64,000 nucleotides of DNA from Undaria pinnatifida (GCA_012845835.1 JABAKD010000021.1:9218006-9282005), one strand, 5' to 3'; positions 1-10,679 are shown, counted from the stretch's first letter. Program-made: numbers and translations. Notes: generated from the sequence alone by a model not told the origin.

Positions 1-719
1 GGACGCACGAATGGACTTCGTTCGGCTGTTCCGCAGGCGCATCTGGCAACGAGTCATGGGTACAGGGCCTCTGGGAAAAGGGGTGGGCGACAGAAGAAAT
101 ACTCGTGCTCCGGGGCGGCCGAGTCACCGAAACCGAAGCAGGATCCGTCGCAGTACTGCTAAATGATCATATCGTACAACAGTTCATGTTTGACGAGTAC
201 TGTGTGGTCCATATCGTATTGATAGTACGAGTAGCAATTGGTGTGATCACAGCAACAAATACACGTATTTCATTATCGCTCGCCCGGCCGATATCGCTCT
301 TGTTACTACTATGATCCATGATCATACTCTGTTTTGATGTGGTGAATACAGTACATCTTTGACGAGAGTACTCGTAAACATGGTACATATGGTAGTACGA
401 GTACAAATGGGTGTGAATAGGACAAAGAATAATTGCATTACATTCCCAACTACACAATAAAGGTATACCTTGTACGAGTGCACCTCATGTATAGCGTCAG
501 CAGGTTAAAAAACGAGAGGCTCATCGATCGGTAGTCGCGTCGCTCGTTGGGTGTGCTTTTCACTTCATTTGAGAGTATACCTTTTTTTTTAGGAAAAAGT
601 ATCTGTTTTTGGTTGTTATTCATTTCTTCTTGTTTGCAACGGATTTCGAGGGCCCTCGTCTTCGAGGTACGACCGGCTAACAGGCGCATCGCCCACATTT
701 GCTAACTCCTTTTTGCTCA
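1..719. other. Spacer with imperfect direct repeat
   Basis: I see no gene here. Two imperfect copies of a roughly 60-base segment lie at about 186-250 and 353-420. Both begin with tttgacgag and both carry the word gtacgagta followed by a tgggtgtga-like tail. If the retroelement to the right has a full-length LTR like copy B, its 5' end should fall in this interval, but I could not align these bases to the other LTR copies. Confidence 0.3.
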
Positions 720-933
720 CAATCAGCACTCACGTGCTGAGCAACTTAATGATCAATTAACCTATCGGCTCAGGGTCACCTGAATAACATCTTCTCTGCT
801 GGAGCTCTCTGCTCTTACAGGCTCACCAAACCGTGGCCTACGTTCACCTCGAATAATATATAAATATAGTCTTCATCGGTTCATCAGAAAACGAGCCTAC
901 GAGCGTACACTAAGAGCTAATACACGACACATG
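720..933 (+). repeat. Partial LTR of Copia-derived element, copy A
   Basis: This segment matches the reverse complement of 4916-5180, for example at ctctgctggagc and gagcctacgagcgtac, and also the reverse complement of 40877-41200. Relative to the element coding strand it is the 3' end of the upstream LTR. Copy A then runs rightwards into tandem repeats and gag. The rest of the LTR is not recognisable to the left, so this LTR is truncated or strongly diverged. Confidence 0.6.
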
Positions 934-1458
934 CCATATCACATAAGAGGGTGAAATATGTCATGAGCCTCGAACGCGCAAATTAGGAGAGCGGCCGCAC
1001 GGATTCAAAGTCGTCGGCGCTGAAGACGGCTGACCAGGAAATCTATTACTGCCGCCTATGGAAGCTTCTTCTACATACATCTCCACCTGTACGACGAGAA
1101 ACATCAGCCGGAGGATTACGAGTATTTCGTTGGAAACTCGCGGGGAGTGAGTGAGCATATCTAGAGGACCTACGCACGCAATCAGAGAAATTGATGCCAG
1201 AGCTGTGATCGTGGTACCCCACGGTAGAAAACGCCACTACATCACAGGTTGTACAAAATCAACCATCCACGCGCACAGGACCCTTCCTTGCATCGTCAAA
1301 GACCCCAAAACGAAACAATGATATAGTCGAGTAGACGACTGCTAAACGTTGCCTCGACTCCAAATAAGCCGGTCGTTCAGAGCAACAGTGGTACAGAGGC
1401 AACTCTCAACAGTACAAACAACTGTCTGTTAATAGAGCTCTTACATCTAGTTCAAGGA
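934..1458. other. Leader region of copy A, no gene
   Basis: This lies between the LTR end and the tandem repeats, in the position of an untranslated leader. Only short overlapping frames occur and none has recognisable protein features. Confidence 0.3.
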
Positions 1459-1625
1459 CTTCACGTGTGATCATCGTGATACACCGACCAAACTTCGAGT
1501 CCGACGCACCTCTTGTTGAGTGCGGGCCAAAGGCTTCATGTATGTGTGATCATAGTGATAGACCGGATAAAATTCGAGCCCAACGCACCTCGTTGAGAGT
1601 GCGGGCCAAAGGCGTGACGTCCTAG
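1459..1625 (+). repeat. Two ~78-bp tandem units in element leader
   Basis: Two adjacent units of about 78 bases each carry gatcat.gtgata, a cgacc/cgag.cc.acgcacct block and gagtgcgggccaaaggc. The same unit occurs in the opposite orientation at 39842-40030. There it also sits between LTR and protease region of a related element, so it is an internal leader repeat of this family. Confidence 0.8.
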
Positions 1626-2093
1626 AATGGACTTGCCAACCTCCAAGCGACACGGTAATGAAGAGCGCTCCCGGCAGAAGAATATATGTCTGTTAATGGA
1701 GACTCTTATCATCAAGGCGACTAGTGCAAGCGAGCCACCCGCATCCAGCAGCGTCCAGATCCGTACCTACCTGGTACTGCTGTATTTTTTTTCATTTCGA
1801 GAATTTTCCAAAATCTCAATAACGCCTTTGATTTCATGACAATCACCGGTACTGCAGTTGGAAAGGCTGATGCGGCTGATGCTCGTACCATACGTGCGGC
1901 GGGATTATTGCTATATCAACACTGGTGTACAAATGCTGACATCTAGAAAGACGTCTGAGTGAACTGCTACCTGGTACACACTACTACTCATCATCATCAT
2001 GGGGGAATCCAACAGCAGAAGGAACCCTTTCATTCGTCAACGCCATTCAAGGACAAGGAAGTTCGATAGCGCAGCCCAGCCGATTTTCGATAT

Positions 2094-2811
2094 TTGGAAT
2101 GTATCATTAGCGGTTGTTATTGGAGTATCCACACGCGCGATATCGCTAACCTCATTAAAATGCATCCTCGACCGGCGGAAGCGACGGCCGGTACAGGATC
2201 TTCACCAGCACTCGCACAAGAATTTGCAGCTTATGAAAGGGCAAATCAAGATCTGTACGCCATGAGTTTTTCAACTAACGGAGGAACCAGCATCTCTAGT
2301 TGTACTGAAACACGATGATGAGGCTGTGTCGACTGGTGACGGAGAAATATCCTTACAAGAGCTTCTCTCGAAGTACAACAAGGTCACTGACGAAGTGATC
2401 CAGGCCAACATGGACAGGCTCGTCAACTTCAACATGGAGCAAGAAGAAGATGCGGACTTATACTTTATGGAACAGACGCTCTCGCGCTCTGAGCTCGAGA
2501 AGATAGGTGACATGATTTTCGACCGCAGATTCAATGACATCTGTGTACAAGAGTTCACGGCAGAGTACAAGGACACCAAGATGATGACGTCCCGAGTTCC
2601 GACTTTCTACATCGATCAGATGCAATGCTCGATGCGCCATCTCTATTTGGATTATCTTTGCCGCAACAGCGACCCCAAGATCGCTGTTCGTGGCGTTGCC
2701 ATGACTGCGGCGTGGACTTACAGTCATTGCGCAATACAATACGCCCGCAAATGCTGGACAAGGAAGGAAAACAACGACAACAAGTCCACTGGCGCCCACA
2801 ACAAGCAGTAA
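2094..2811 (+). pseudogene. Copia-type Gag fragment (copy A)
   Basis: This codes for the nucleocapsid precursor of a Ty1/copia-type retroelement, which would package element RNA in cytoplasmic particles. It starts within the protein (no good start seen), with RPAEATAGTG and YERANQDLYAM. A frameshift near 2270-2290 moves reading to the frame continuing LVVLKHDDEA, LLSKYNKVTDEVI and MRHLYLDYL. The family Gag normally ends in a CCHC zinc knuckle. Here that place (about 2715-2760) reads YSHCAIQYARKC, so one Cys, the Gly and the His are lost. It ends in a basic, Asn/Lys-rich tail and a stop at 2809-2811. It lies directly upstream of the protease segment in a different frame. The assignment is from pattern recognition; loss of function is clear from the frameshift and broken knuckle. 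Confidence 0.7.
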
Positions 2812-2848
2812 AAAAAAGAATATTCAAACGACAACGCAGCATCCAACG

Positions 2849-3583
2849 TTGGAGCTGAGCACAAGAGCTGTTCTGTACAAAACAACTACCTCACACGACG
2901 ACACTGAAGGCAACATGCACGGAGCGCCACACCCACCGCAGAGAGGACGCGCTTACACTGCCTCTACTATACAAGGTGCGAGCACACGCCCCAAGGACGA
3001 CGAAAAGCCATCCCTCAACTTCGATTATAGTTTCGAAGAGGGATTTGCGTTTACAGGGCTGCTAGCTGGTAGCGGCAACGCGGGTTTTCACCCCAGGGGT
3101 TTTCACCCTCATGGTAGCGGCAACAGGGGTATTCACCCCTACAGCGATAAATTCACGATGAATGTGGACGTCGGCGCGTTGGACCACCTGATAGACGAAG
3201 AGCTGATTCCAAGACTGCGGAAAAGCATGAGGGGTTACAAGAAGCTAAAGGAGCCGAGGACCATCATGACCAACGGGAAGAAGGTATTGGCAACAGCAAC
3301 AGGCACCATCTAGGAATACGTCATTGACCAGGGTGGCAAGCGTGTTCCTGTCCACATATCGGCCATGTTTGTACCTGGACTAGAACGCAACGTCTTCTCC
3401 TCCATCAAAGCAATGCGATCAGGGGTGAGCACTATCCTCGAGACGGACGACCCTTCTTGCAGTTCGACAGCAGCATTTCGCTTCCGCCCACCTAACACTC
3501 AGAGGACGAGGGCATATGCTCTTACGACGTATTTCTTGACACTCTGGGGGACACGGCTGATACGTCATCAACGCCGGCTGTAA
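2849..3583 (+). pseudogene. Copia-type aspartic protease fragment (copy A)
   Basis: This continues the retroelement polyprotein. A linker (THDDTE-like TTSHDDTEG, then PPQRGRAYTAS) leads to a short glycine/His-rich duplication, GFHPRGFHP with GIHP, at about 3085-3140. The aspartic protease follows at about 3155-3440: VDVGALDHLIDEEL, where the usual active-site triplet is D-S/T-G, then TATGTI, VPGLERNVFSS and GVSTILET. The Val in place of Ser/Thr would disable or weaken the site. An in-frame TAG at 3311-3313 sits where relatives would have a Trp (TGG to TAG). No GAG-pre-integrase, integrase, reverse transcriptase or RNase H follows. This segment is a dead copy. Confidence 0.75.
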
Positions 3584-3937
3584 GCCCCGCAGCACAGGCA
3601 AGCAACAACGTCAATCGAAGCGTTTGCACCTTCAAACGGGCCCTCGAATTCTGCACCAACTCCAGCATAGCTATTGAGCACACCACGAATGTAACGTCCC
3701 AATTAAAGAGGGTATCCGCGCGGTATGGACGGGATCATTCGACCCAAAAGCAGTGCACATCATCTGTCAGACACAACACACCCTGAAGACGCTACTGTTA
3801 CGGAGACTGAGCGCCAAATTGCGGAAATCCCGGACAAGCCCGAGAAGGCCATTGTCACTGACACGGAGAGCTTTTATGCGCTAGTCCGAGTCATTCTACA
3901 CTACTACAGGAACAACCTCCTGGACAAGATAGGATGA
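3584..3937 (+). pseudogene. Post-protease segment shared by copies A and B
   Basis: After a frame change the coding similarity continues with LEFCTNSSIAIEHTT, then TPEDATVTETER and YALVRVILHYY, and stops at 3935-3937. The equivalent segment of copy B (minus strand, 39300-39664 and beyond) reads EFCINSSIAMEHTT and TPEEATATETER. The order is therefore the same in two independent copies, although this is where integrase would be expected. I do not recognise a domain. It may be a derived linker of a pol-less element. Confidence 0.55.
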
Positions 3938-4114
3938 TCGACAACAGCCAAGGCGTCATCTTCACCAGAGATTGGAGAATCGTCATCAAAGGGTGGAGCA
4001 CTACCGAAAGAAGTTGAAGTGTCCTTGACCGGAATTACACCTGCTATTGCGCCCGGTTCTTGTGTTTTTTTATTCATACATCGGTTCCCGATTTCTAACT
4101 AAACAAAGGTCGTG

Positions 4115-4500
4115 TTCTGTTGGGTACTCACAAACCTCTCCCGGGACTTTTACCCCGAGCATTACCCTACAAAGGACTTCAGTAAGGTCAGTAGGAATTC
4201 ACACCCGTACGCGGAACTTGTTGAAGTTCTGTACGACATTCATACCCGTACCCGAAACGTCTGGAAGTTCGCCCGCAACATCCAGGGTACGGGTACAGCA
4301 TTTTATACCCGCTCGGAACATCTTTGAGTTATGTACGCCCGTGCCACAATACAGGGAACGTTTGGAAGTTCTGTGAAAATTCCGTACCCGTACCGGAAAT
4401 TCTGGGGGTTCTGTAGAAAACCCGTACGCCTACCCGGAAGTTCTGTGAGGTTGGTACGCCTATGGCACAATACGGTATACGCTTGTACAAACTGTAAATT
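4115..4500 (+). repeat. S-type repeat cluster (ttctgt/ccgtacc words)
   Basis: This is a degenerate array built from about 30-60 base units. They contain gaagttctgt, acccgtac and cacaatac words, such as ggaagttctgtgaaaattcc. Related clusters lie at 36905-37190, 37780-38220, 41935-42060 and 51780-52060. Here and at 37 kb the cluster sits immediately upstream of a related small ORF. Confidence 0.65.
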
Positions 4501-4737
4501 ATGCAATTTTTGGCCGAGCGCGTCCTGAGCTCTTGTCTCGTGTTGTGCATTCTGACGTCACGTCTTTTCCGTCACACTGACGCCTCACCCCCCAAACACG
4601 AAATTTCATAAAACCAACCCCCGCCACAAACACACAAATACGCCCGCTTGTTCACACCCATTCGGAGCCCAGACACAAAACCATAAAACATACCCCCACA
4701 TCCGTCGGTTGCATGTGTTCACCCGCGAAGAGGGAAT

Positions 4738-4872
4738 ATGGACGCGGCGGATCCGCAAGGATCTCCGCCTGAAAGGGATGGCGGCAGTTCTTCTTCGCCC
4801 TCTTCGTCAGACAGGGGTAGCGCCAGTTAGTCTACTCCACCAGCGGCCGGGAGTCAGCTTGAGGTAGTCGAG
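4738..4872 (+). pseudogene. Small ORF downstream of S repeats, MDAADP type
   Basis: An ATG at 4738 opens a frame beginning MDAADPQGSPPERDGG, followed by a serine-rich stretch and an in-frame TAG at 4828-4830. The frame then continues with an acidic EVVEVDD motif. A related frame at 37331-37547 begins MSDADPSGSTLE and later contains EVEVVEGSSG. Both follow S-type repeats and a C-rich leader. This looks like the disordered N-terminus of a mobile-element protein. A hAT-type transposase is a guess only, because no BED finger or catalytic core is visible. Confidence 0.35.
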
Positions 4873-4915
4873 GTGGATGACATTAATATAAATCATTTTT
4901 CTATATGATATATCA

Positions 4916-5927
4916 TGTGTAGTATATCAGCTCTTAGCTGGTGTACGCTCGTAGGCTCGCTTTCGGATGAACAGATGAGGACAGCCTATTTATAATATTT
5001 GAGGCGAACGAAGGCCACGGTTAGGTGAGCGCGTAAGAGCAGAGCGCTCCAGCAGAGATGATTTTGTTCGGTGACCCCAGACCGATATGTTGATTGATGA
5101 TTAATTTTCTCAGCAGATGAGAGCTGATGGTGCGAGCAAAACGGAGTGATCGAGGTGGGCCTGGCCATTGCCTGATCGAGGCGGCACAATGCGTATGATA
5201 CGGTCCGATGACCAAGGCCACGGTAGGGGGGGGTACCCCCGTTTTCACTGGTGTCTTTGAGCCACTCGCACGAGTGACTCTGTACCTCACCGATGAAAAT
5301 GGTTTAGGCAGTTGTTTTGGAGCAGCTTAGATTACCTTTGCATTGCGGATTGATTTCGTCAACATAAAACATGAAGAGAACGTGAGATCGCAAAAGAACA
5401 AAGGGGTTACTCGCGCGAGTGACCCCTAGCCACTGAAATTTAAGACCGACAAAGAGACCCCCCTACCGTAGCCTGGGTCTGATGTACTCTACGGGTAGTT
5501 GTCTGATCCACCTACAGCAACGTTTCCAGAGGCTTTCTCGTGATTTTCCGTACCGATGGTAATGTTCCCTGAGGTTTTCTTCTGGGGGCTTAGCTGCGTC
5601 AACGGCCCGACATTCAACCTAAAATCATGTACCATTAACGTTGCTAACCGTACGTTATTTCGCTGCTTTTCTTTCGTATCAACATTACTCGTACGTACCA
5701 CATGTACCAGCCTTTGGGTATGACTAACAAGCAAGCTGCTGTGCATCATGTATCTAAGATATTGCTGCTGAGATTTGTGCTTGCTACGTACTGCATGGAT
5801 AAACGACAACTAACATACCTATTATACTGTCTGTTGTACAAACAACTTGCAATGTATACCCGATGACTTTCAAGTGTTATCAAGAAACGACATGATGTTT
5901 ACTGATAAGTAGCATCTCTAATAACTT
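4916..5927 (-). repeat. LTR of Copia-derived element, copy C (3' LTR)
   Basis: This is about 1 kb, homologous in the same orientation to 40877-41709 and partly (reverse) to 720-933. Shared landmarks are tactctacggg.agttgtctgat/atc, gcttagctgcgtcaac and tgttatca.ga/caaacgacatgatg. It follows the minus-strand ORF of copy C, so it acts as the downstream LTR. A 254-bp MITE-like insertion (5218-5471) explains most of its extra length over copy B. Confidence 0.7.
5218..5471. mobile_element. MITE-like insertion in LTR
   Basis: The segment is absent from the homologous LTR at 40877-41709. Its ends are inverted repeats: CCACGGTAGGGGGG on the left and CCCCCCTACCGTAG on the right. Subterminal palindromes resemble each other: ccactcgcacgagtgact near the left end and ttactcgcgcgagtgacc near the right. 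It has no coding capacity. A target-site duplication could not be fixed because the flanks have diverged. Confidence 0.6.
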
Positions 5928-6461
5928 CGTTCGTTAAGTTAACACTTTCTCACTCTGCGTCACATGCTGAAAAACTCCACAACAAAAATGCATGCAGCAG
6001 CAATGATAAATGTTCCGATAAATGTTTCGGGTGGAGGAAACTCATCTTGCTAAAATACCCGGGGGGTGAACACAACATAAGCGGACACGAAAAATCCTGT
6101 TCTGACATTATACGTGCTTCTGCGTATCTATGCAAGTTAACTTACTAGCTCACAATACTAGAATCATCAGACGTGAACTATTTTCCAATCTGTTAATCGA
6201 CCACAAATAGACGTTGTTTCCTGTAGTCTAAAACAGTGAATGTGTTTACCATTCCGCAACAATCATAGGATTGAACAGCCTACCAATGTTCCTGCCGTCA
6301 TTAAACAAAGGAACAAAGGGGAACTGCCAGCAATTTACAGCTAAACAAAGACCACTTAGTCTGGAGAGACATCACCTCTCGTGTATCTTAATCTTCCGTT
6401 TGTATTTGCCCAGGTGGCGGGTTTTCCGGGCGTATATCCTGAAGTACTGGAGATGGCGTAG
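5928..6461. other. Spacer between copy C ORF and its LTR
   Basis: No gene or clear repeat is seen. By position this is the 3' untranslated region of copy C on the minus strand. Confidence 0.3.
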
Positions 6462-7130
6462 TTAATAATGAGATTTGACTGTCCAGTCGATATTGTCAAT
6501 GTGACTTGTAGCCTTAGTTGGTACTACCTGCGATATTTTGCAATCTCCAAACCATGCACAACACCGGTCGTTTTCTCTGCTCCCCCCGTACAAAGGGAAC
6601 ATGTGACACTCTACGTACAGCTTGGGTGAAGAGATGACGCATTTCACACTTGTAGTGGCTTCACTTTGTTGGTGTAGACGTTGTCGGTGTAGACGTTGTT
6701 GATGTAGACGTCGTTGAATGTGCTTGGTATGTTGTCCGTCGCTTGGACTTTGAGGCTTAACTTCATCTTGAAGTTGGCGAGGTAGGTATATTTTTTTCTC
6801 TCAAAACCTATTGCTGTCATCGGCTCCGCCTCGATTGTTAACAATGCAGCAAGTCTCTGTGTCTTGGCCTCGATGTTTATGGGTTCGTCGTTCAGGAGGA
6901 AAAGAAATCTTGGGGTTGTCTTGCGGGTGTACAGGAAGGCCGGAGATGTCGCCAGTGGCTCTTGATCATGCTGTGTTGATTACGAAGATCCTGTCTCCGT
7001 GTTTGGCCATAGCTGTCTTTTTGCTGTCATGAGCGTTTGAACCTCCTCCTGTCGGTCCGTTTCGTTGTTGAGCTTGGCTCCCGGGCGTGGTTCAAAAATA
7101 GCTGGTGTGATCCCGGGTGTAGCGGACATT
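6462..7130 (-). pseudogene. 3' ORF of the Copia-derived family (MSATPG type), copy C
   Basis: On the minus strand an ATG at 7130 begins MSATPGITPAIFEPRPGA and KLNNETDR. After a frame change near 7010 the similarity-like sequence continues with PRFLFLLNDEPINIEAK and YLANFKMKLSLKVQATDN. A second frame change near 6660 leads to KCVISSPKLYVECHM and DWTVKSHY, stopping at 6462. About 220 residues in total. The same N-terminus occurs at 38812 in copy B (MSASPGIAPATFESRLGA). I do not recognise the family, and there are no membrane segments or known catalytic motifs. The conserved beginning in two copies argues that it is a real element protein. The two frame changes could be decay or very short introns, and decay is likelier. 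Confidence 0.5.
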
Positions 7131-7670
7131 GTGGATCCGTCGACCCTTCGCTCAGCTGATGGTACGGTAGTCACAGATGGCGATGATCCAGCGACTCCAA
7201 TGGTCCCATGTGATGCTGTTGTTCCAGCTGATGCTTCGTGATCCAGTGTGAAGATAATCCAGTGATCCCGGAGGCAGTTACTCCAATGTGCGATGGTGAA
7301 CCAGATGACGTTGCTCCGAAGGTCTCTTGCGAAGATGCTTTGGAGATCCCAGCTCCAGTATTCCGGTTGCAGCAAGTCCAGGCGATGTTGATCCGCGAAG
7401 TGGATACCATCTTCGATTGTCGTTGGGCATTTGAATCACCCGGTGTCCCTCCTCCGAGGTCCGAAACGGGTCCCTCTCGGTGGAGGTGATACACACACAC
7501 GTGGTCTGTGGGTTTGTGCCCGATGTTCCGGTTTCGTGTGTGTTGTCGACTGTATTCTCGACTCTTGGATGGGGTCCTGTACTGGCGGTCTCGTGATGCG
7601 GTACATCCGGTGCGGCCCCAGTTGTAGTAGAATGTGCGTCCCCTCCCATGAAGTGCAGAAACTCACCTAG
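7131..7670 (-). pseudogene. Internal segment upstream of MSATPG ORF, copy C
   Basis: This is homologous to the minus strand of 38813-39200. The most conserved protein-level stretch is MYRITRPPVQDPIQESRI (7436-7666 frame); copy B has MYRITRRPVQDPIQESRI. A 218-residue open frame on the same strand (7278-7934) overlaps it. The copy B comparison supports the other frame, so I do not call the longer frame a gene. Function is unknown. Confidence 0.4.
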
Positions 7671-8340
7671 ATAGTAGATCACAAGTATCAAAAACGCAGT
7701 AGGCAGGAGATGCGTGTCGACCCTAAATTCGTCGAACTCAGAGCTGACGTCCTTTGAATAATTGTATTCAATACAAGAGCTCCGCTGTGCGCGCGGCTGA
7801 CGCGATCCGCTACGCCCGCGCATTGCAAGGAAAATCGCAGCTGAAAATATGTAAAGGGGGCAGAAAGAATAGGCCAATGATTTCGGTGCGAATAGCGATT
7901 TCGTAATCCCCAAAACTCTGCTTGTGCAGAGCACGTTGCCCTGTTGTGCTCAGCTGTGCTGCGTGCTTTTGTTACCGGTGATACGTTCTGAACATCAGTA
8001 CGAACATGCCCCACACAGCCCTTTGCACGCATGCCAACGGTTCCTCTTTTCCGACTGCACTGCCCTCTTCGAGGTGAACCAAACTCGTACGGGGGTACTT
8101 CGGGTGGGGGAAAAAGCAGGGGTCCGTGAAACATCAAATACATACAGAAAACGAAAAAAGAGCAAAAGCAGTACACAACAACACGTACTATACCCGGGAC
8201 TGCTCTATGCTCTAAAGGAAGCACACAGCGCAGCACGACACAGCACCGCCGCGAGGGGCACACGACACAGCAATGCATGTCTCCGCACGGCTCCGCGCGG
8301 CGCTACGCTGCGGCTGCTGGGCAGTATACAGCTGGACTGA
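7671..8340. other. Spacer, no supported gene
   Basis: Overlapping frames exist on both strands (for example minus 7688-8278 and plus 7924-8340) but show no domain, splice support or second copy. Bases 8205-8310 are rich in agcac/cagcac and gcgc words. Confidence 0.3.
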
Positions 8341-8344
8341 TCTA

Positions 8345-8585
8345 AGCTGGGCGTGAATTGCGATCCAACAGCGTAGTACCCGATGGTATGTACAAACCTG
8401 GTGTAGTAGTACCGGTATGTACTATAAGCCTCAAGGTCTTCTCGTTGGTTTGAATCCCGGTCTCATCAGGGAAAGAAAATGATGCTGACAAAAAAATATA
8501 TATCAATGTGACTTTGTGGTCTTCTACTAAAAAGACTGTCCGCTTGTCACGAGGTAGCCTGTTTTTTTTTTTTGGTTGAAAAGGG
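8345..8585 (+). repeat. tRNA-like SINE-type repeat, copy 1
   Basis: This contains a B-box-like ggtttgaatcccgg near 8447-8460, preceded by ttctcgttg and followed by tctcatca. A second unit begins atatcaatgtgac.ttgtggtct and ends in a T-rich tract. Both units recur at 10680-10900. The layout suggests a dimeric tRNA-derived short element, now decayed. Confidence 0.4.
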
Positions 8586-8599
8586 GTCAAATGAAAAAA

Positions 8600-9629
8600 A
8601 AAAAAATGATCCTCATAAGGCCATTTCTGATACAGTCGGAATTGTCAGTCGAAACGGGCCTTTTTCGACTGAGGTATAAATCGAGCTTTCTTACACGGTC
8701 GAAAAAGGGCTTTTTCGACTTAACTTTTATCGACTGAGAATTCCGACTGGCGGATCCAGTCGAAAAAGTCGAGACAGTCGAAAAACTCGGCTTTTTCGAC
8801 TGGATCCTCCAGTCGAAAAACTCAGTCGAAAAAGCTTTTCACGTGTCTTTTGAACCGATCGCATCGCTCATCCCACCACCAAACACACACCCACACGGCC
8901 ACACGGCCACACGGCCATACCAGGCACCAGACTTCAGTATCATACAAGGCGCTAACGCTCGCTTGGCTGTTCCTGCTGTTGCTACTCCCAGCAAGTCAGC
9001 GTGGCGCATTCTTAGTTCCGCTCGCCAGCATCGTGTATCACACGACGGCAGCAGCGCGCAGTCTCGATCCCATGTTGCTAACAACGGCTGCGGCTGCTGT
9101 AGCTTTGACGGCTCTCGGCTGAGTGCAACTGCACGAACGTAGCTTTGGCGGCTTGCGGCTAAGCTCAAAGCCACCAACTCGCTGGGACGAAGGTTCGTCG
9201 AGCCGTTGCTCGCGGAGAAAGCGCGAAGCACAAAGCTGCCAACCGATTTCGCCTGCTGTACAGCAGTACTCCCCCACACCAATCGCCTCTGAGAAGACCA
9301 CAAAAACTATAAAATCGACTCGACTAACGATAAGAACCGGTCGCCCCGGTGGCGTATCAGGTTATCCTCGAGCCTGGTATAGGTCAGTTTCGTGAGTTCG
9401 AGCCCCGCCGAGTGCATACTCGTATAAATTCGTTGGGACTTTTTCTTGTGGACAAATTGACTTGCGGAAAGCGCGAGAGCGTGAGTTAGCAACATTCGAT
9501 GAAAAATCGACGAGCAGTGGGATTGCTGAACCCTATGCGCGATAAAAATTGAAGGCAAGAACCGGGGAGGAGAAGGGATGACACCTGTGACCACGGCTTG
9601 TCCAGAAGCTGGAAAGTGAAAGTGTGCTG

Positions 9630-9662
<33 letters not shown>

Positions 9663-9760
9663 AGAAGGGGGACCAGAAGAATCCAGTCGAAAAAGGGTCA
9701 CCGGGAACAAAAATTGAACCTCTTATAAAAATAGATATAGGAGAAGACAAGACTAGTCTA
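8600..9760 (+). mobile_element. Element E, copy 1 (hairpin-rich, split by a SINE)
   Basis: A non-autonomous element whose left 230 bases are packed with AGTCGAAAAA and TTTTTCGACT words forming nested hairpins (8636-8840). A body follows with cacacggcc triplication (8893-8920), long CAG/GCT-rich stretches and gaccagaagaatccagtcg on the right (9670-9690). Copy 2 lies in reverse at 34075-34815 and an end fragment at 31900-32085. Copy 2 is continuous across the point where copy 1 is interrupted by the SINE. Reading frames inside are not conserved as proteins between copies. Confidence 0.7.
9337..9660 (+). mobile_element. tRNA-derived SINE with poly-A tail, copy 1
   Basis: The head holds an RNA polymerase III A-box-like TGGCGTATCAGG (9350-9361) and a B-box-like GAGTTCGAGCC (9394-9404), with about 33 bases between them as in tRNA-derived promoters. 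An unrelated body of about 225 bases follows, then a run of 31 A (9630-9660). The uninterrupted target is seen at about 34125 in element E copy 2, proving insertion. Flanks share a short aagaa-type duplication, too simple to delimit exactly. A second copy lies at 25030-25320. Confidence 0.8.
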
Positions 9761-10104
9761 TATTTGACATAAAAATATGAATATCGTCACCTGTGGGGTC
9801 ATCCCACTGTAGGGGTTGCACGTTTTGCGATAAAAAGTCCCTTGGGCGATTGGGTTCCTCATGCGAGGAACTGCCGGTCCATGAAGTAATTTCACAAGTA
9901 CGTTTTGTTTTTGGACCAAGGCATAGAAGCTTGGTTGGGTTGTGCAACCGAATGAATTCGAAGTCATAGTTTGGGTGATATATTGAGTTCATCATGTGAG
10001 AAGCTCAGGGACTGATCGATGATGCTGCAACCCTACCGTGGGATGGCTCTGTGATTGCGACCATTTGAATGATTGAAACTCAACTTTAGAGGCTAGCTAC
10101 GTGG
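9761..10104. other. Spacer, no gene seen
   Basis: No repeat shared with the rest of the window and no convincing frame. It begins just after a short palindrome, AGACTAGTCT, at 9750-9759. Confidence 0.3.
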
Positions 10105-10590
10105 TACATATATGTTTTTTTTTTCCCAAAACCGTCATATTTATCGCCTAAATGATTTTCAGCTTCCACGCACGAATTGCCCGCCCATCCCTCCCCCCCC
10201 CCCAGTCCCCCCCTCACTTCCCCCCCTAACCCCGCTCGCTTTTGATCGGAACCAGGCCCCCACATCCTTGAAAACTCTGCCCTCACATCACCGGTCATTC
10301 GACTTATTGGATCCACTCGATACACGGATACATTTCCCTCCACAACTGTCAAAATTTGTCCCCCTCAGAAGAAAGGGGATTTATAGTTTCCGCGCACAGA
10401 CTGACTAACGTCACCCTGTTGACCCTGATAGCTACACTGTAGTTTTAAGGGGAGTCGCCGATGACCTATATCTTTAATGAGGACACGCAACCCGTAATTC
10501 GCGCGACCGGAGTATCACAGACCGCTTGCAAAAATGAGTTTCGACAAAATTTTCGATCTCGCAGGTGGAGTGTATTTTTGTTTTATATTG
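10105..10590 (+). repeat. Family 1 C-tract repeat, copy
   Basis: This copy starts in the subrepeat zone (aaaccgtcatatttatc, agcttccacgcac) and passes C-tracts at 10190-10220. It then runs through the conserved end gcgcacagactgac, ttgaccctgatagctacact, gaggacacgcaac, gatctcgcaggtggagtgta. The plus orientation is defined as ending in tcacagctggagtg. No protein is encoded. Confidence 0.75.
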
Positions 10591-10679
10591 TATATGTTTC
10601 GCTAATTTGCAGTAGAGGTAGTTGCAAATAAAAAAATATTACTGGTAGATACCACTGCTGCTGTGACATAGTAGTCTAG

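Noticed and set aside
7278..7934. 218-codon minus-strand frame
   Set aside because: Comparison with copy B supports a different frame over the shared part, so this frame is probably accidental.
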